This document shows positions 1 to 8,641 of a DNA stretch of 64,000 bases, piece after piece. Position 1 is the stretch's first letter. Every line of letters starts with the position of its first letter. Below the pieces are notes generated by a model. That model was given only the letters and a program-made list of their open reading frames with translations, ran no database searches and had not been told where the DNA came from. The stretch is from Bifidobacterium eulemuris. GTDB taxonomy: Bacteria > Actinomycetota > Actinomycetes > Actinomycetales > Bifidobacteriaceae. The stretch spans positions 1,736,001-1,800,000 of the forward strand of contig NZ_CP062938.1 in the NCBI RefSeq assembly GCF_014898155.1, given 5' to 3'. The translations under genes were made by a program, and so were the position numbers.

Positions 1-1176
1 CAGGAGTTCGTGGACGCGCTGGCCGTCGACACGACCACCACCGAACCGGAGTCCACGCCGGTCACCGATACGCAGAATTCCTCCTACGGGGAGCTCAACG
101 TGTCCATGCTGATGGACACCGACTATGACGACGAGGCCTGGGACGCGCTGATCGAGCAGATGAGCGTCGACGAGCTCGACGAGCTGGTGCGCGTCGGCGG
201 CTACGCCACCAAGTCGGTGGACTCCACCCAGCTTCCGGCCACGGTGGATAAGGACGGCCCCGCCGGCATCTCCTCCACACTGGTCGGCGGTGAAAACGGC
301 ATGGGATACCCGCCTGAAGTGGTGATCGCCGCGACTTGGAACGCCGATCTGGCCGAACGCTTCGGTGCCGCGATCGGCGAGGACAGCATCGCCCTCGGCG
401 TGGCCGTGTGGTACGGTCCGGCCTGCAACATCCACCGTTCCCCCTACGGCGGACGAGCGTTCGAGTACTTCTCCGAGGATTCGTTCCTTTCAGGCGACCT
501 GTGCGCGCAGGTCGTGGCCGGAGCGGCCTCGAAGGGCGTGGTCTCCACGGTGAAGCATTTCGCGCTCAACGACCAGGAGACCAACCGTATGGGACTGGCG
601 GTGTTCGCCAACGAGCAGACCGTGCGCCAGCTGTACCTGAAGCCGTTCGAGATGTCGGTGCGCGAGGGCGGCGCCTCCGCGATGATGGCCTCGATGAACC
701 GCATCGGCTCGCGCTGGACCGGCGGCCATAAGGGCCTGCTGACCAACACGCTGCGCGACGAGTGGGGATTCAAGGGCTTCGTGGTCACCGACCAGGCCTC
801 GTATTCCGTGTTCGCCTACGAGGATCTGCGCGAAGGCCTGGAGGCAGGCACTGATCTGTGGCTCAACACCGACAACGAGCTGTGGAAGCTGTCGGACGCG
901 GAGATGACCGACGGCGTGGTGGCCAACATGCAGCGCGCCGCGAAGAATATCAGCTACGCGCTGTCCCGCTCGAACGCGATGAACGGCTTGTCCGCCAACT
1001 CCACCATCGTCAAGGTGACGCCGCTGTGGCGCTGGGGCGTGTACGCGCTTGACGGCGTGGTGACGATCGGCGTGGTGGCCCTGTGCGCCGCCGCCACGAT
1101 CAGCATCCTGCGCCGCCGCAAGCAGGCGACGCTCACCGTCCAGTCAGACGACGCCGACTCCGCCGACAAGCAGTAA
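1..1176 (+). CDS. GH3 family glycosidase, C-terminal part (5' end outside window)
   Basis: The reading frame is open from the first base, so the gene is cut by the window edge. What remains is the catalytic TIM-barrel domain of a permuted glycoside hydrolase family 3 enzyme, followed by a C-terminal membrane helix (WGVYALDGVVTIGVVALC) and a basic tail RRRKQ. GH3 hallmarks are present: DGPAGI, GPACNIHRSPYGGRAFE, KHFALNDQE, and GFVVTDQAS with the predicted nucleophile Asp at codon 264 of the fragment. Base 1 aligns with base 7241 of the complete GH3 gene downstream. The two proteins differ at about ten positions before a slightly divergent tail, so they are recent paralogues. Expected product: an extracellular beta-glycosidase held at the membrane. 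The substrate is unknown. A hairpin terminator follows 25 bp after the stop. Confidence 0.9.
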   Translation, partial: QEFVDALAVDTTTTEPESTPVTDTQNSSYGELNVSMLMDTDYDDEAWDALIEQMSVDELDELVRVGGYATKSVDSTQLPATVDKDGPAGISSTLVGGENGMGYPPEVVIAATWNADLAERFGAAIGEDSIALGVAVWYGPACNIHRSPYGGRAFEYFSEDSFLSGDLCAQVVAGAASKGVVSTVKHFALNDQETNRMGLAVFANEQTVRQLYLKPFEMSVREGGASAMMASMNRIGSRWTGGHKGLLTNTLRDEWGFKGFVVTDQASYSVFAYEDLREGLEAGTDLWLNTDNELWKLSDAEMTDGVVANMQRAAKNISYALSRSNAMNGLSANSTIVKVTPLWRWGVYALDGVVTIGVVALCAAATISILRRRKQATLTVQSDDADSADKQ

Positions 1177-1201
1177 CCATCCTTCTCCTCTCATTGCACC
1201 A

Positions 1202-1230
1202 GGGACGCCCCACCAAGGGCGTCCCTTTTT
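1202..1230 (+). terminator. Rho-independent terminator after first GH3 gene
   Basis: GGGACGCCC, a six-base loop, GGGCGTCCC and a run of five T form a perfect 9-bp hairpin. A near-identical hairpin follows the second GH3 copy. Confidence 0.9.
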
Positions 1231-1256
1231 GTGTTACTTCAAGAGCCGCCTGCTTC

Positions 1257-1288
1257 GTCGTCCTGAGCGGCGGCGCAAGGATCTCCGA
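1257..1288. repeat. Partial copy of dispersed GTCNTCCTGAGCG repeat
   Basis: GTCGTCCTGAGCGGCGG followed by AAGGATCTCC resembles one arm of the dispersed intergenic repeat seen complete elsewhere in the window (for example 44227-44321). It lies at the 3' end of hipA. Confidence 0.5.
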
Positions 1289-1291
1289 CAC

Positions 1292-2545
1292 CTATCGGTA
1301 CGAGAGATTGGCTAGCGTCAACTCGCACAAGGCGACGACTTTTGGTTCCAACGCTTGCCGCAATTCATCCATACCCGGGATGTCCCGATGCGCACGAAAC
1401 ACATCGCTCATCGCATCAGGAATCCTCTCGCCCAAATCCCGCATGAGCAGCAGACATGCATCAGAATCAACATCGGCCTGCTGCGCGAATTTGAGCAACT
1501 CTCGTCTACCCACCCATCCAAAACGGTTTTCGCCACCAATGCTCATGGCGAAACGATAATCCTCGCCATACATCAGCCCTGATGCGATGTCATATGCGGG
1601 AGCCAAAAGCACCTCGCCGTCATGCAGCAGTACGGAATAGTTTTTCGCATGCGCGTCAGGCGCGCCCATCAGATAGTTGAAGAACAGCAGAAGCAAAAAC
1701 TGCGTGATGTTATACCCAACATCAGCTCCACCGATTCGTCTGAACAACGAGATGACGTCAACAGCCGTGGGACCGCCTTCGCTCTGATATTTCTTATAGG
1801 GCGGAATGCCCAAGGCTTGGCACAAATCCTCCTGATGGACTCGCAGCACCCGACCATGCGCATCAATCAGCCGATCATACCGCTCAACCACAATGGCCGG
1901 TTCGCCCTCGAACTCCTCGTATTCCACATGTGCGGCATCCAACTGCAAGACACGCGCCACGCAAAGGCATGCGAATTCATTCAACGCCTGCAATCGCAGA
2001 TCGGGGATTCCTGGTTTCAGCAGATGAGTGGTCGCCGCGGCTCCCTCGCAAATAAACCACCGGTCATCTTGCTTACGTAATGCGAACTTGGATTGCTGCC
2101 CGCCAAGGCTCCAATGTTCCCGACCACTGCCCCAGTCCCTTGAGATTCGTGTGCGCAGCGCCTTGAGTTTGGTCGCAATATCCGCACGGCTCACCGGCAC
2201 CAAATGCTCCGGCATGGTCATCGCGTCACCTCCTGGAGCGGCGAACTGCACCGCTCCAGGACAATCGAGCCCCATATGTTCCAAAAGCGCGAACGGATTG
2301 GCACCGCTTACACCCCATCGCCGACCCATATCATTGCGCACCTCTTCACTGTCGGGAAGCAAGCCCCATAGAAAGGAATCGACGATTCTCTGACGGTAGG
2401 CATCGTTGCGCAAAGGCATCGACAGCGATACAGGCGAACCGGCATAACTCGCATCGTATGCGAATGTTCTCCGCCCTGACGCGTCTTGAGTCAGACGCCC
2501 CGCGTATTCGTTCTCCACATATACGTTCAAATACGACATGGTCAT
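1292..2545 (-). CDS. hipA: HipA-type serine/threonine kinase toxin
   Basis: 417 aa, the usual HipA length. The N-terminal subdomain (residues 1-110) has the family pattern LSMPLR...FLWGLLPDSEEVR. The kinase-like core carries the loop SLGGQQSKFAL, the catalytic motif GAPDAHAKNYS (Asp297) and the metal-binding YDIAS (Asp319), so it looks catalytically intact. HipA proteins phosphorylate targets such as glutamyl-tRNA synthetase and induce growth arrest, and HipB neutralises them; that role is taken from the family. The start overlaps the hipB stop by ATGA, so translation is coupled. An in-frame ATG two codons downstream is an alternative start. The module sits between two nearly identical GH3 genes. 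Confidence 0.88.
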   Translation of the reverse strand: MTMSYLNVYVENEYAGRLTQDASGRRTFAYDASYAGSPVSLSMPLRNDAYRQRIVDSFLWGLLPDSEEVRNDMGRRWGVSGANPFALLEHMGLDCPGAVQFAAPGGDAMTMPEHLVPVSRADIATKLKALRTRISRDWGSGREHWSLGGQQSKFALRKQDDRWFICEGAAATTHLLKPGIPDLRLQALNEFACLCVARVLQLDAAHVEYEEFEGEPAIVVERYDRLIDAHGRVLRVHQEDLCQALGIPPYKKYQSEGGPTAVDVISLFRRIGGADVGYNITQFLLLLFFNYLMGAPDAHAKNYSVLLHDGEVLLAPAYDIASGLMYGEDYRFAMSIGGENRFGWVGRRELLKFAQQADVDSDACLLLMRDLGERIPDAMSDVFRAHRDIPGMDELRQALEPKVVALCELTLANLSYR

Positions 2546-2883
2546 CGCACACCACCCAGCACTGATTCGTAACGGGATTCACGATTTCTTAGGCGATTGA
2601 AGTAATCCGCGATGGCGGCGTCTCGATCATCATCGCCTGCAGCGGACCGCCTCTGGCCATCCGTCGACTCGCTTGCGCCACCGATTGTCATAGAGCCGCC
2701 CAGAACTTGGATGGCTTTGAGATACATGTCGAAATGGAAAGACGTATTCGCACCGGACTCGACGTCGATAACCCATTTACGGGAGACATGAATGCGCTCG
2801 GCAAGTTCGGCCTGCGTCATCGCGGCCGCCAAACGAGCTTGTTTCAGCGCCTCACCGGCATTACGTGCTGTCCCGATATCCAT
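2542..2883 (-). CDS. hipB: HipB-type XRE-family antitoxin / repressor
   Basis: 113 aa. A helix-turn-helix of the Cro/C1 (XRE) type occupies residues 10-65 (ALKQARLAAAMTQAELAERI...HVSRKWVIDVESG), followed by a tail of about 45 residues rich in charged and polar amino acids. It is the first gene of a two-gene operon with hipA, with a 4-bp overlap. HipB proteins bind operators in their own promoter as dimers and block HipA. A palindrome directly abutting the start codon (2884-2905) fits that role. Compared with E. coli HipB (88 aa) it has an extended C-terminus. Confidence 0.85.
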   Translation of the reverse strand: MDIGTARNAGEALKQARLAAAMTQAELAERIHVSRKWVIDVESGANTSFHFDMYLKAIQVLGGSMTIGGASESTDGQRRSAAGDDDRDAAIADYFNRLRNRESRYESVLGGVR

Positions 2884-2905
2884 AATGTAAGTTTAACATT
2901 ACATT
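2884..2905. promoter_or_regulatory. Probable HipB operator
   Basis: AATGTAA, eight bases, TTACATT: a perfect 7-bp inverted repeat immediately upstream of the hipB start codon in a strongly AT-rich stretch. Binding there would occlude the promoter and translation start. No direct evidence of binding. Confidence 0.65.
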
Positions 2906-2986
2906 TTAGAATGTATATTTAAAGTGACATCGCCGTTGTGAGACGAAGCACCCCATAAACTACGGTTTCACGTCGCCTCAAAGAAG

Positions 2987-3103
2987 GCGAAATCGAGTTT
3001 GGTGTGTCGGATTCGCCAGACAAGGCCAATTTCGCACACCAAACTCAAAAATCAATCGTTCTACCCAAGCCCGGCCCAACACCCCGACACACCAAACTCG
3101 AAA
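2987..3103. repeat. 117-bp intergenic repeat, copy 1
   Basis: Almost identical over about 117 bp to 8486-8602, with only a few substitutions. It contains the box GAGTTTGGTGTG at 2995 and its reverse complement twice, at 3035-3046 and 3088-3099, so it can fold into alternative 12-bp stems. The two copies bracket the sensor/regulator/GH3 block (3168-8410). No ORF is seen in it. Confidence 0.85.
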
Positions 3104-3167
3104 TCCGCTCCCAAAACGCCCCCATCAGCACGAACGAAGCCGAACAACCCAGTCCGCAACGGCGGAA

Positions 3168-4568
3168 TCACGATCGCGAGGCAACAAGAGAAATCTGCAC
3201 AGTGAACACCGGCGGTTCGGCGGCAACCAGGATGTCACCGCCGTAACGCCGGGCGATATGGCGGATGCTTTTGAGACCGAGGCCATGCGAAGCGGCATCG
3301 GCCTTGGTGGTTACGGGCAGACCGTCCCGCATCTCGACAGTTCCCTCGAAGTGGTTGTCGACGGATATGACGATAAGATCGCCACGCTGCCGCGCGCTGG
3401 CGGACACCACACGCTTGTCGGCATCGTCGAACCGCATCACATAATCGATGGCGTTATCAAGTGCGTTGCCGATGATGGTGTACAGATCCACCACATCGAC
3501 AGCATCCCAATCGCAGCCACCAAGCATGCAGGAAAGTCGAACGTCGTGCTGTGTGCAGAAAAAGTTCCGCTCGGTGACCAACGCATCCAACGCCTCGCTA
3601 CCCGTATTAGCAATCGAATCATAAAGATTCAACGCCTGTTGCACCTCGCGCACCATCTGCGTGCGTCGCTCATCGCCGGCGAATTCCAATGCTGCCACTT
3701 GGTGTTTGAGGTCATGCGTTTTGTGGTTGATGAAATCGATGTTCTCGCTAAGCGTGCGATATTGCTTCGTCTTTTGTTCGGCCAGCAGATTGAGCATGGC
3801 GCTTTCCTGTTGCAATTCCGTAATGTGATAGATCGTGTACTGGAACACGAGGATCACAATGGCGATCACACCGGCTGTAGTGGCGCTGAACCGCTGGATG
3901 ACAGCCAATCCCTCATCGGAACCGATTCGTGCGAGCAGATTCGGCACATGCCGCTCGTTGACGCTCATGGAAATGCCGGATATGGCGCTGAGTATGGTGT
4001 AGTTCACCACATACAGCACGCACAGGCGCCAATCCTCCTGCCCAGAGGGAACGATATCGCGATTGAAAACCGGTGCGACGAACCGGCTGGCCAATGCGAA
4101 GAACAGCGCGTAGATAACTACGCAAATCGCCATATAGGCCAGCGGATGCTGGTCGCTGAACTGCGGCAACAGCACCACGAACAGCCAGTTATGCACAAAT
4201 GCGGTGACGAAACGCTCCACACACACGCCAAGCAGCCAACGTGACATCGCATTCGTCCAAGAGATGTCACGGCAGCACACGATGGTCAGCAACGCCCACA
4301 GGAAAGTCAGGAATATCCACAGACGCGCGAACAAGAATGGACTGATGCCTGTCCAACCGTCAGCGGAAGTGTAGACCAATCCAATCGGATGAATCATGGA
4401 TAAGGCGACTCCCGGCATCACACAGGCCGCCAAACGCCACCAGTACCAGCGACGTTTCGGTATATCTCGCACGAAAATCCATCCTGCGATCAGTACGGTG
4501 AACACGAAGCGGAACGAACTGAAGAACGTGCATACAGTGTCCAGATTCAAAACGGACAAATCACTCAT
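3168..4568 (-). CDS. GHKL-type sensor histidine kinase (LytTR system 1)
   Basis: 466 aa. Six or so hydrophobic helices span residues 15-250, followed by a coiled region and a GHKL ATPase domain. The phosphoacceptor-like His285 lies in THDLKHQ, the N-box is GNALDNAID (around residue 368), and the glycine box is GLGLKSIRHIARRYGGD near the C-terminus. This is the AgrC/VirS-like organisation, in which the polytopic sensor domain often recognises a peptide or membrane-associated signal. The start overlaps the preceding response regulator stop by ATGA. The pair is transcribed divergently from the complete GH3 gene at 5492, which suggests it controls that gene (inference). The ligand is unknown. Confidence 0.88.
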   Translation of the reverse strand: MSDLSVLNLDTVCTFFSSFRFVFTVLIAGWIFVRDIPKRRWYWWRLAACVMPGVALSMIHPIGLVYTSADGWTGISPFLFARLWIFLTFLWALLTIVCCRDISWTNAMSRWLLGVCVERFVTAFVHNWLFVVLLPQFSDQHPLAYMAICVVIYALFFALASRFVAPVFNRDIVPSGQEDWRLCVLYVVNYTILSAISGISMSVNERHVPNLLARIGSDEGLAVIQRFSATTAGVIAIVILVFQYTIYHITELQQESAMLNLLAEQKTKQYRTLSENIDFINHKTHDLKHQVAALEFAGDERRTQMVREVQQALNLYDSIANTGSEALDALVTERNFFCTQHDVRLSCMLGGCDWDAVDVVDLYTIIGNALDNAIDYVMRFDDADKRVVSASARQRGDLIVISVDNHFEGTVEMRDGLPVTTKADAASHGLGLKSIRHIARRYGGDILVAAEPPVFTVQISLVASRS

Positions 4569-5287
4569 AGCGACCTGCCGCTCATCACCGTGAGATAGGC
4601 CTGCATCAGTCCGGCTTTATAGGTTCTGCCGACCGGAAGCGTCGCTCCCGCGCATGTGACGGTCGAGGCGGTGAGGGTATCGATATGCCGCAGATTCACA
4701 AGAAAGCTTTTGTGGATGCGATAGAAACCGTAGGGTGTCAGTGTCTCCGTCTGGCCGGTGATCACGCCCCGCGCCTTATGCACGCCTTCGGCCGTATGGA
4801 ACAGCAGGTAATGCCCCAACACTTCGACGTAATGAATATCGCCCACCGAAACCGAACGCATGCCGTCGACGGTATCGATGGCGATCACCGTATCGGCCCT
4901 GCCTTGCGACAAACGCCTCGCTTTGGTGAATTTCAGCGCAAAATCGTAGTACGACAGCGGCTTGAGCACATAGTCCGCGGCCGCCACCTCATAGCCGTTG
5001 ATCGCATACTGCGCCATGTTGGTGACGAACACGATGGTCACATCCCCGTCCTGCATGCGGATTCGACGCGCGGTGTCCAGTCCGTCGGCCCCCGGCATCT
5101 CCACGTCCAACAGCAGCATGTCGTACCGCCCGCGCTGGTAGTCGAGCAGCAGCGCGTCGCCGCTGGAAAAATCGTCGACTTCCAGTCGCAGGGCGTGCTC
5201 ATCCGCATAACGCGCGCAATAGTCGCGCAGAGTCTCCCGCATCCGTTCCTCATCGTCCGCAATGGCGACGCGCATGCTCTCCGGCAC
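4565..5287 (-). CDS. LytTR-family response regulator (system 1)
   Basis: About 240 aa. The receiver domain has the acidic pair ADDEE and phosphoacceptor Asp61 (LLLDVEMPG). The switch residues appear in FVTNMAQYAINGYEV, with Lys in YVLKPL. The C-terminal LytTR DNA-binding domain runs from about residue 135 (SVGDIHYVEVLGHYLLFHT ... YGFYRIHKSFLVNL). I chose the GTG at 5287 because AAAGGAGGT ends 8 nt upstream. The ATG at 5275 has no well-placed Shine-Dalgarno sequence. Cotranscribed with the sensor kinase downstream. The gene start faces the divergent GH3 gene 204 bp away. Confidence 0.88.
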   Translation of the reverse strand: MPESMRVAIADDEERMRETLRDYCARYADEHALRLEVDDFSSGDALLLDYQRGRYDMLLLDVEMPGADGLDTARRIRMQDGDVTIVFVTNMAQYAINGYEVAAADYVLKPLSYYDFALKFTKARRLSQGRADTVIAIDTVDGMRSVSVGDIHYVEVLGHYLLFHTAEGVHKARGVITGQTETLTPYGFYRIHKSFLVNLRHIDTLTASTVTCAGATLPVGRTYKAGLMQAYLTVMSGRSL

Positions 5288-5491
5288 CGTCTCCCACCTC
5301 CTTTGGCATGAGTCAATGTCAACACCAACCATCGTAGCGGCTGCCAGCTGTGCGAATCATGCTCCAGATAGGGTGTTCACGCCCAAAAACGGTTGTTCGC
5401 GACAAGGCGGACATTACTTGCCGCGCTTGTTTTTACGATGACATCGTCCGCTTCCAATGAAGGAAGCCGCTATGAGAGCAAGGAGTGAATC
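5288..5491. promoter_or_regulatory. Divergent promoter region between LytTR regulator 1 and GH3
   Basis: This gap must hold promoters in both directions. The imperfect direct repeat TGTTCACG (5374-5381) and TGTTCGCG (5394-5401), 20 bp apart, has the spacing typical of LytTR-family sites (two half-sites about 21 bp apart on one DNA face), although the sequence is not a strong match to known LytTR half-sites. No convincing -35/-10 pair was identified. Confidence 0.4.
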
Positions 5492-8410
5492 ATGAACGAT
5501 TCGCAGCATAAAAGCAGGAAGCCACTGCCGTTGCCGGTTTCCATAAGCATGATCGTCATCGCGGTCATTCTGGCGGTAGCGACGGCCATCGGCAATGTGT
5601 ACGCCAACAAATACTCAGATCTGATTTCGGTATATTTCAACCAGCCGACCTCCAAAGTGGTGTCGGCGGAGGATGAGACCACCGAGCATTTCACGTCCGA
5701 TTACGCCTCCGACGAGGAGCGCGAGGCTGCGTTGGGTGAAATCGGCACGGATATCACACGCGAGGGCGCGACGCTGCTGAAGAACGAGAACGACGCGCTA
5801 CCGCTGGCCAATGGCGCGAAGATCTCCGTCCTGGGGCAGAATTCCGTCGATCCGGTGTACGGAGGCGGCGGTGCCGGTTCCATCGATGCTTCCAAGGCAG
5901 GTACGTTGTTGCAGTCCTTCGAGGATGCCGGTTTCGATGTGAACCAGACGTTGGCTGATTTCTACGAGAATGGTGCGGGCAAGGACTACCGCAAAACCGC
6001 CACCAATTCGTATGGCGAGGGCGAGTTTGCGGTGAACGAGGTGCCGGTCGACGTGTATACGGATGAGGTGCTCGATTCCTTCGCCTCCTACAACGATGCC
6101 GCCGTGGTGGTGATCGGCCGTTCCGGCAGCGAAAGCCAGGATCTGCCTTCCGAGCCGTTGACGTCGGGCTACACCTACCTGCAGTTGGACGACGACGAGC
6201 GCGCGATGCTTGAGATGGCTGCTGACCATTTTGACACCGTGGTGGTGCTGTTGAACACGTCCAACCCGATGGAACTGGAGGCGCTGGAAAGCGACGATGT
6301 CGACGCGGTGCTGTGGATCGGCGCGCTCGGCCAGACCGGTGCCACTGCGGTGGGCGAGGTGCTCAACGGCACCGTGAATCCCTCCGGACATCTGCCCGAC
6401 ACCTACGCGACCGATCTGGCATCCGCGCCGTCTATGGCGAACTCCGGATCGTATACCATCGCCAACAGCTCCGAAGCTTTCTCCACCAACTACATGACCT
6501 ATGCCGAAAGCATCTACGTGGGCTACCGGTACTACGAGACCCGCTATGAGGATGTGGTGCTCGGCAACGAGGATGCCGCGAACTATGACTACACCACGCA
6601 GGTGGCGTATCCATTCGGCTACGGCCTGAGCTATACCGATTTCGAGTGGAGCGACTACAAGATGAGCGAAACCGATGATGGCTTCGATATATCCGTGACG
6701 GTCACGAACACCGGTGACGTGGCCGGCAAGGATGTGGTGCAGGTCTATATGCAGTCGCCCTACACCGATTACGACAAGTCCAACGGCATCGAGAAAGCCT
6801 CGGCCGAACTGGTCGGCTACGCCAAAACTGGTGAAATCGAGCCCGGTGAAAGCGAAACCGTCACCGTGCATGTCGACAAGGAGTCGATGAAGGTCTACGA
6901 CGCCGAAGGCGAAGGCACCTACATCGTCGATGCGGGCGACTACTACTTCGCGGCCGGCAGCGACGTGCATGAGGCGCTGAACAACATTCTGGCGGCCAAG
7001 GGCTTCGACACCGAAGATGGCATGGATGCCGAAGGCGATGCCTCGTTCGCCGCCTCGACCACCGTGCGCACGCAGGACAACACCACCTACGCCACCTCCG
7101 CGGCCACAGGCAATGCGATTACCAACCAGTTTGAAGATGTGGACCTCACCGCCTACGACGACTCCTTCACCTATTTGAGCCGTTCCGATTGGACCGGCAC
7201 TTGGCCCGAAACCTATGCCGACGGCACTTGGCAGGCGCCGCAGGAGTTCGTGAACGCACTGGCCGTCGACACAACCACCACCGAACCGGAATCCGAGCCT
7301 GTCACCGACGCGGAGAATTCTTCGTACGGAGAACTCAACGTGTCCATGCTGATGGACACCGACTATGACGACGATGCTTGGAACGCACTGATCGAGCAGA
7401 TGAGCGTCGACGAGCTCGACGAGCTGGTGCGCGTCGGTGGCTACGCCACCAAGTCTGTGGATTCCACCCAGCTCCCGGCCACAGTGGACAAGGACGGCCC
7501 CGCCGGCATCTCCTCCACGCTGGTCGGCGGCGAAAACGGCATGGGATATCCGCCCGAAGTGGTGATCGCCGCGACTTGGAACGCCGACTTGGCCGAACGA
7601 TTCGGTGCCGCGATCGGCGAGGACAGCATCGCCCTCAACGTGGCTGTGTGGTATGGCCCGGCCTGCAACATCCACCGTTCCCCCTACGGCGGACGAGCGT
7701 TCGAGTACTTCTCCGAGGATTCGTTCCTTTCAGGCGACCTGTGCGCGCAGGTCGTGGCCGGGGCGGCTTCGAAGGGCGTGGTCTCCACGGTGAAGCATTT
7801 CGCACTCAACGACCAGGAAATCAACCGTATGGGACTGGCGGTGTTCGCCAACGAGCAGACTGTGCGCCAGCTGTATCTGAAGCCGTTTGAGATGTCCGTC
7901 CGCAACGGTGGTGCTTCTGCGATGATGGCTTCGATGAACCGCATCGGCTCACGTTGGACCGGCGGCCATAAGGGCCTGCTGACCAACACACTGCGTGACG
8001 AGTGGGGCTTCAAGGGCTTCGTGGTCACCGACCAGGCCTCGTATTCAGTGTTCGCCTATGAAGATCTGCGCGAAGGTCTGGAGGCCGGCACGGATCTGTG
8101 GCTCAACACCGACAACGAGCTGTGGAAGCTGTCGGACGCGGAGATGACCGACGGCGTGGTGGCCAACATGCAGCACGCTGCGAAGAACATCAGCTACGCG
8201 CTGTCTCGCTCGAACGCGATGAACGGCTTGTCTGCCAACTCCACAATCGTCAAGGTGACTCCGTTGTGGCGCTGGGGCGTGTACGCGCTTGACGGCGTGG
8301 TGACGATCGGCGTGGTGGCCTTGTGCGCTGCCGCCACGATCAGCATACTGCGTCGCCGCAAGCAGGCGGTGGTCACCGTACAGTCAGACGACTACGCCGA
8401 CAAACAGTAA
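5492..8410 (+). CDS. Membrane-anchored GH3 beta-glycosidase, permuted domain order
   Basis: 972 aa with RBS AAGGAG seven bases upstream. Order: N-terminal signal-anchor helix (about residues 12-35), GH3 C-domain (about 75-300, ITREGATLLKNENDALPL, then YGGGGAGSID), FnIII-like domain (about 380-480, VVQVYMQSPY...), linker, GH3 catalytic barrel (about 600-930), and a C-terminal helix with RRRKQ. Catalytic motifs: DGPAGI, GGRAFEYFSED, KHFALNDQE and nucleophile Asp847 in VVTDQAS. The permuted order is known in other GH3 enzymes such as some ruminal beta-glucosidases. Two membrane segments around a roughly 900-residue ectodomain are unusual. Family role: removal of terminal beta-linked glucose or a related sugar outside the cell. 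Substrate unknown. It may instead act on the cell's own glycans. Confidence 0.9.
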   Translation: MNDSQHKSRKPLPLPVSISMIVIAVILAVATAIGNVYANKYSDLISVYFNQPTSKVVSAEDETTEHFTSDYASDEEREAALGEIGTDITREGATLLKNENDALPLANGAKISVLGQNSVDPVYGGGGAGSIDASKAGTLLQSFEDAGFDVNQTLADFYENGAGKDYRKTATNSYGEGEFAVNEVPVDVYTDEVLDSFASYNDAAVVVIGRSGSESQDLPSEPLTSGYTYLQLDDDERAMLEMAADHFDTVVVLLNTSNPMELEALESDDVDAVLWIGALGQTGATAVGEVLNGTVNPSGHLPDTYATDLASAPSMANSGSYTIANSSEAFSTNYMTYAESIYVGYRYYETRYEDVVLGNEDAANYDYTTQVAYPFGYGLSYTDFEWSDYKMSETDDGFDISVTVTNTGDVAGKDVVQVYMQSPYTDYDKSNGIEKASAELVGYAKTGEIEPGESETVTVHVDKESMKVYDAEGEGTYIVDAGDYYFAAGSDVHEALNNILAAKGFDTEDGMDAEGDASFAASTTVRTQDNTTYATSAATGNAITNQFEDVDLTAYDDSFTYLSRSDWTGTWPETYADGTWQAPQEFVNALAVDTTTTEPESEPVTDAENSSYGELNVSMLMDTDYDDDAWNALIEQMSVDELDELVRVGGYATKSVDSTQLPATVDKDGPAGISSTLVGGENGMGYPPEVVIAATWNADLAERFGAAIGEDSIALNVAVWYGPACNIHRSPYGGRAFEYFSEDSFLSGDLCAQVVAGAASKGVVSTVKHFALNDQEINRMGLAVFANEQTVRQLYLKPFEMSVRNGGASAMMASMNRIGSRWTGGHKGLLTNTLRDEWGFKGFVVTDQASYSVFAYEDLREGLEAGTDLWLNTDNELWKLSDAEMTDGVVANMQHAAKNISYALSRSNAMNGLSANSTIVKVTPLWRWGVYALDGVVTIGVVALCAAATISILRRRKQAVVTVQSDDYADKQ

Positions 8411-8433
8411 CTCCTTCTCTCTCATTGCAATCA

Positions 8434-8460
8434 GGGACGCCCCAGAAGGGGCGTCCCTTT
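8434..8460 (+). terminator. Rho-independent terminator after GH3
   Basis: GGGACGCCCC, loop AGAA, GGGGCGTCCC, then TTTCTC: a perfect 10-bp stem. It is paralogous to the hairpin at 1202-1230. Confidence 0.88.
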
Positions 8461-8485
8461 CTCATTCAATCCCGTCTTCAACAGA

Positions 8486-8602
8486 GCGAAATCGAGTTTG
8501 GTGTGTCGGATTCGCCAGGCAATGCCGATTTCGCACACCAAACTCAAAAATCAATCGTTCTACTCAAGCCCGGCCCAACACCCCGCCACACCAAACTCGA
8601 AA
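8486..8602. repeat. 117-bp intergenic repeat, copy 2
   Basis: Second copy of the 2987-3103 repeat, in the same orientation. GAGTTTGGTGTG is at 8494-8505, its reverse complement at 8534-8545, and a shorter third box near 8588. It lies between the convergent ends of the GH3 and GtrA genes. Confidence 0.85.
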
Positions 8603-8641
8603 CCGGGTCGAATGGCGCGCGGATGAGTCGAGAATCCAGCG

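Noticed and set aside
5798..7675. 625-codon open frame opposite the first complete GH3 gene
   Set aside because: Shadow frame, low-complexity Gly/Val/His composition, no start signal.
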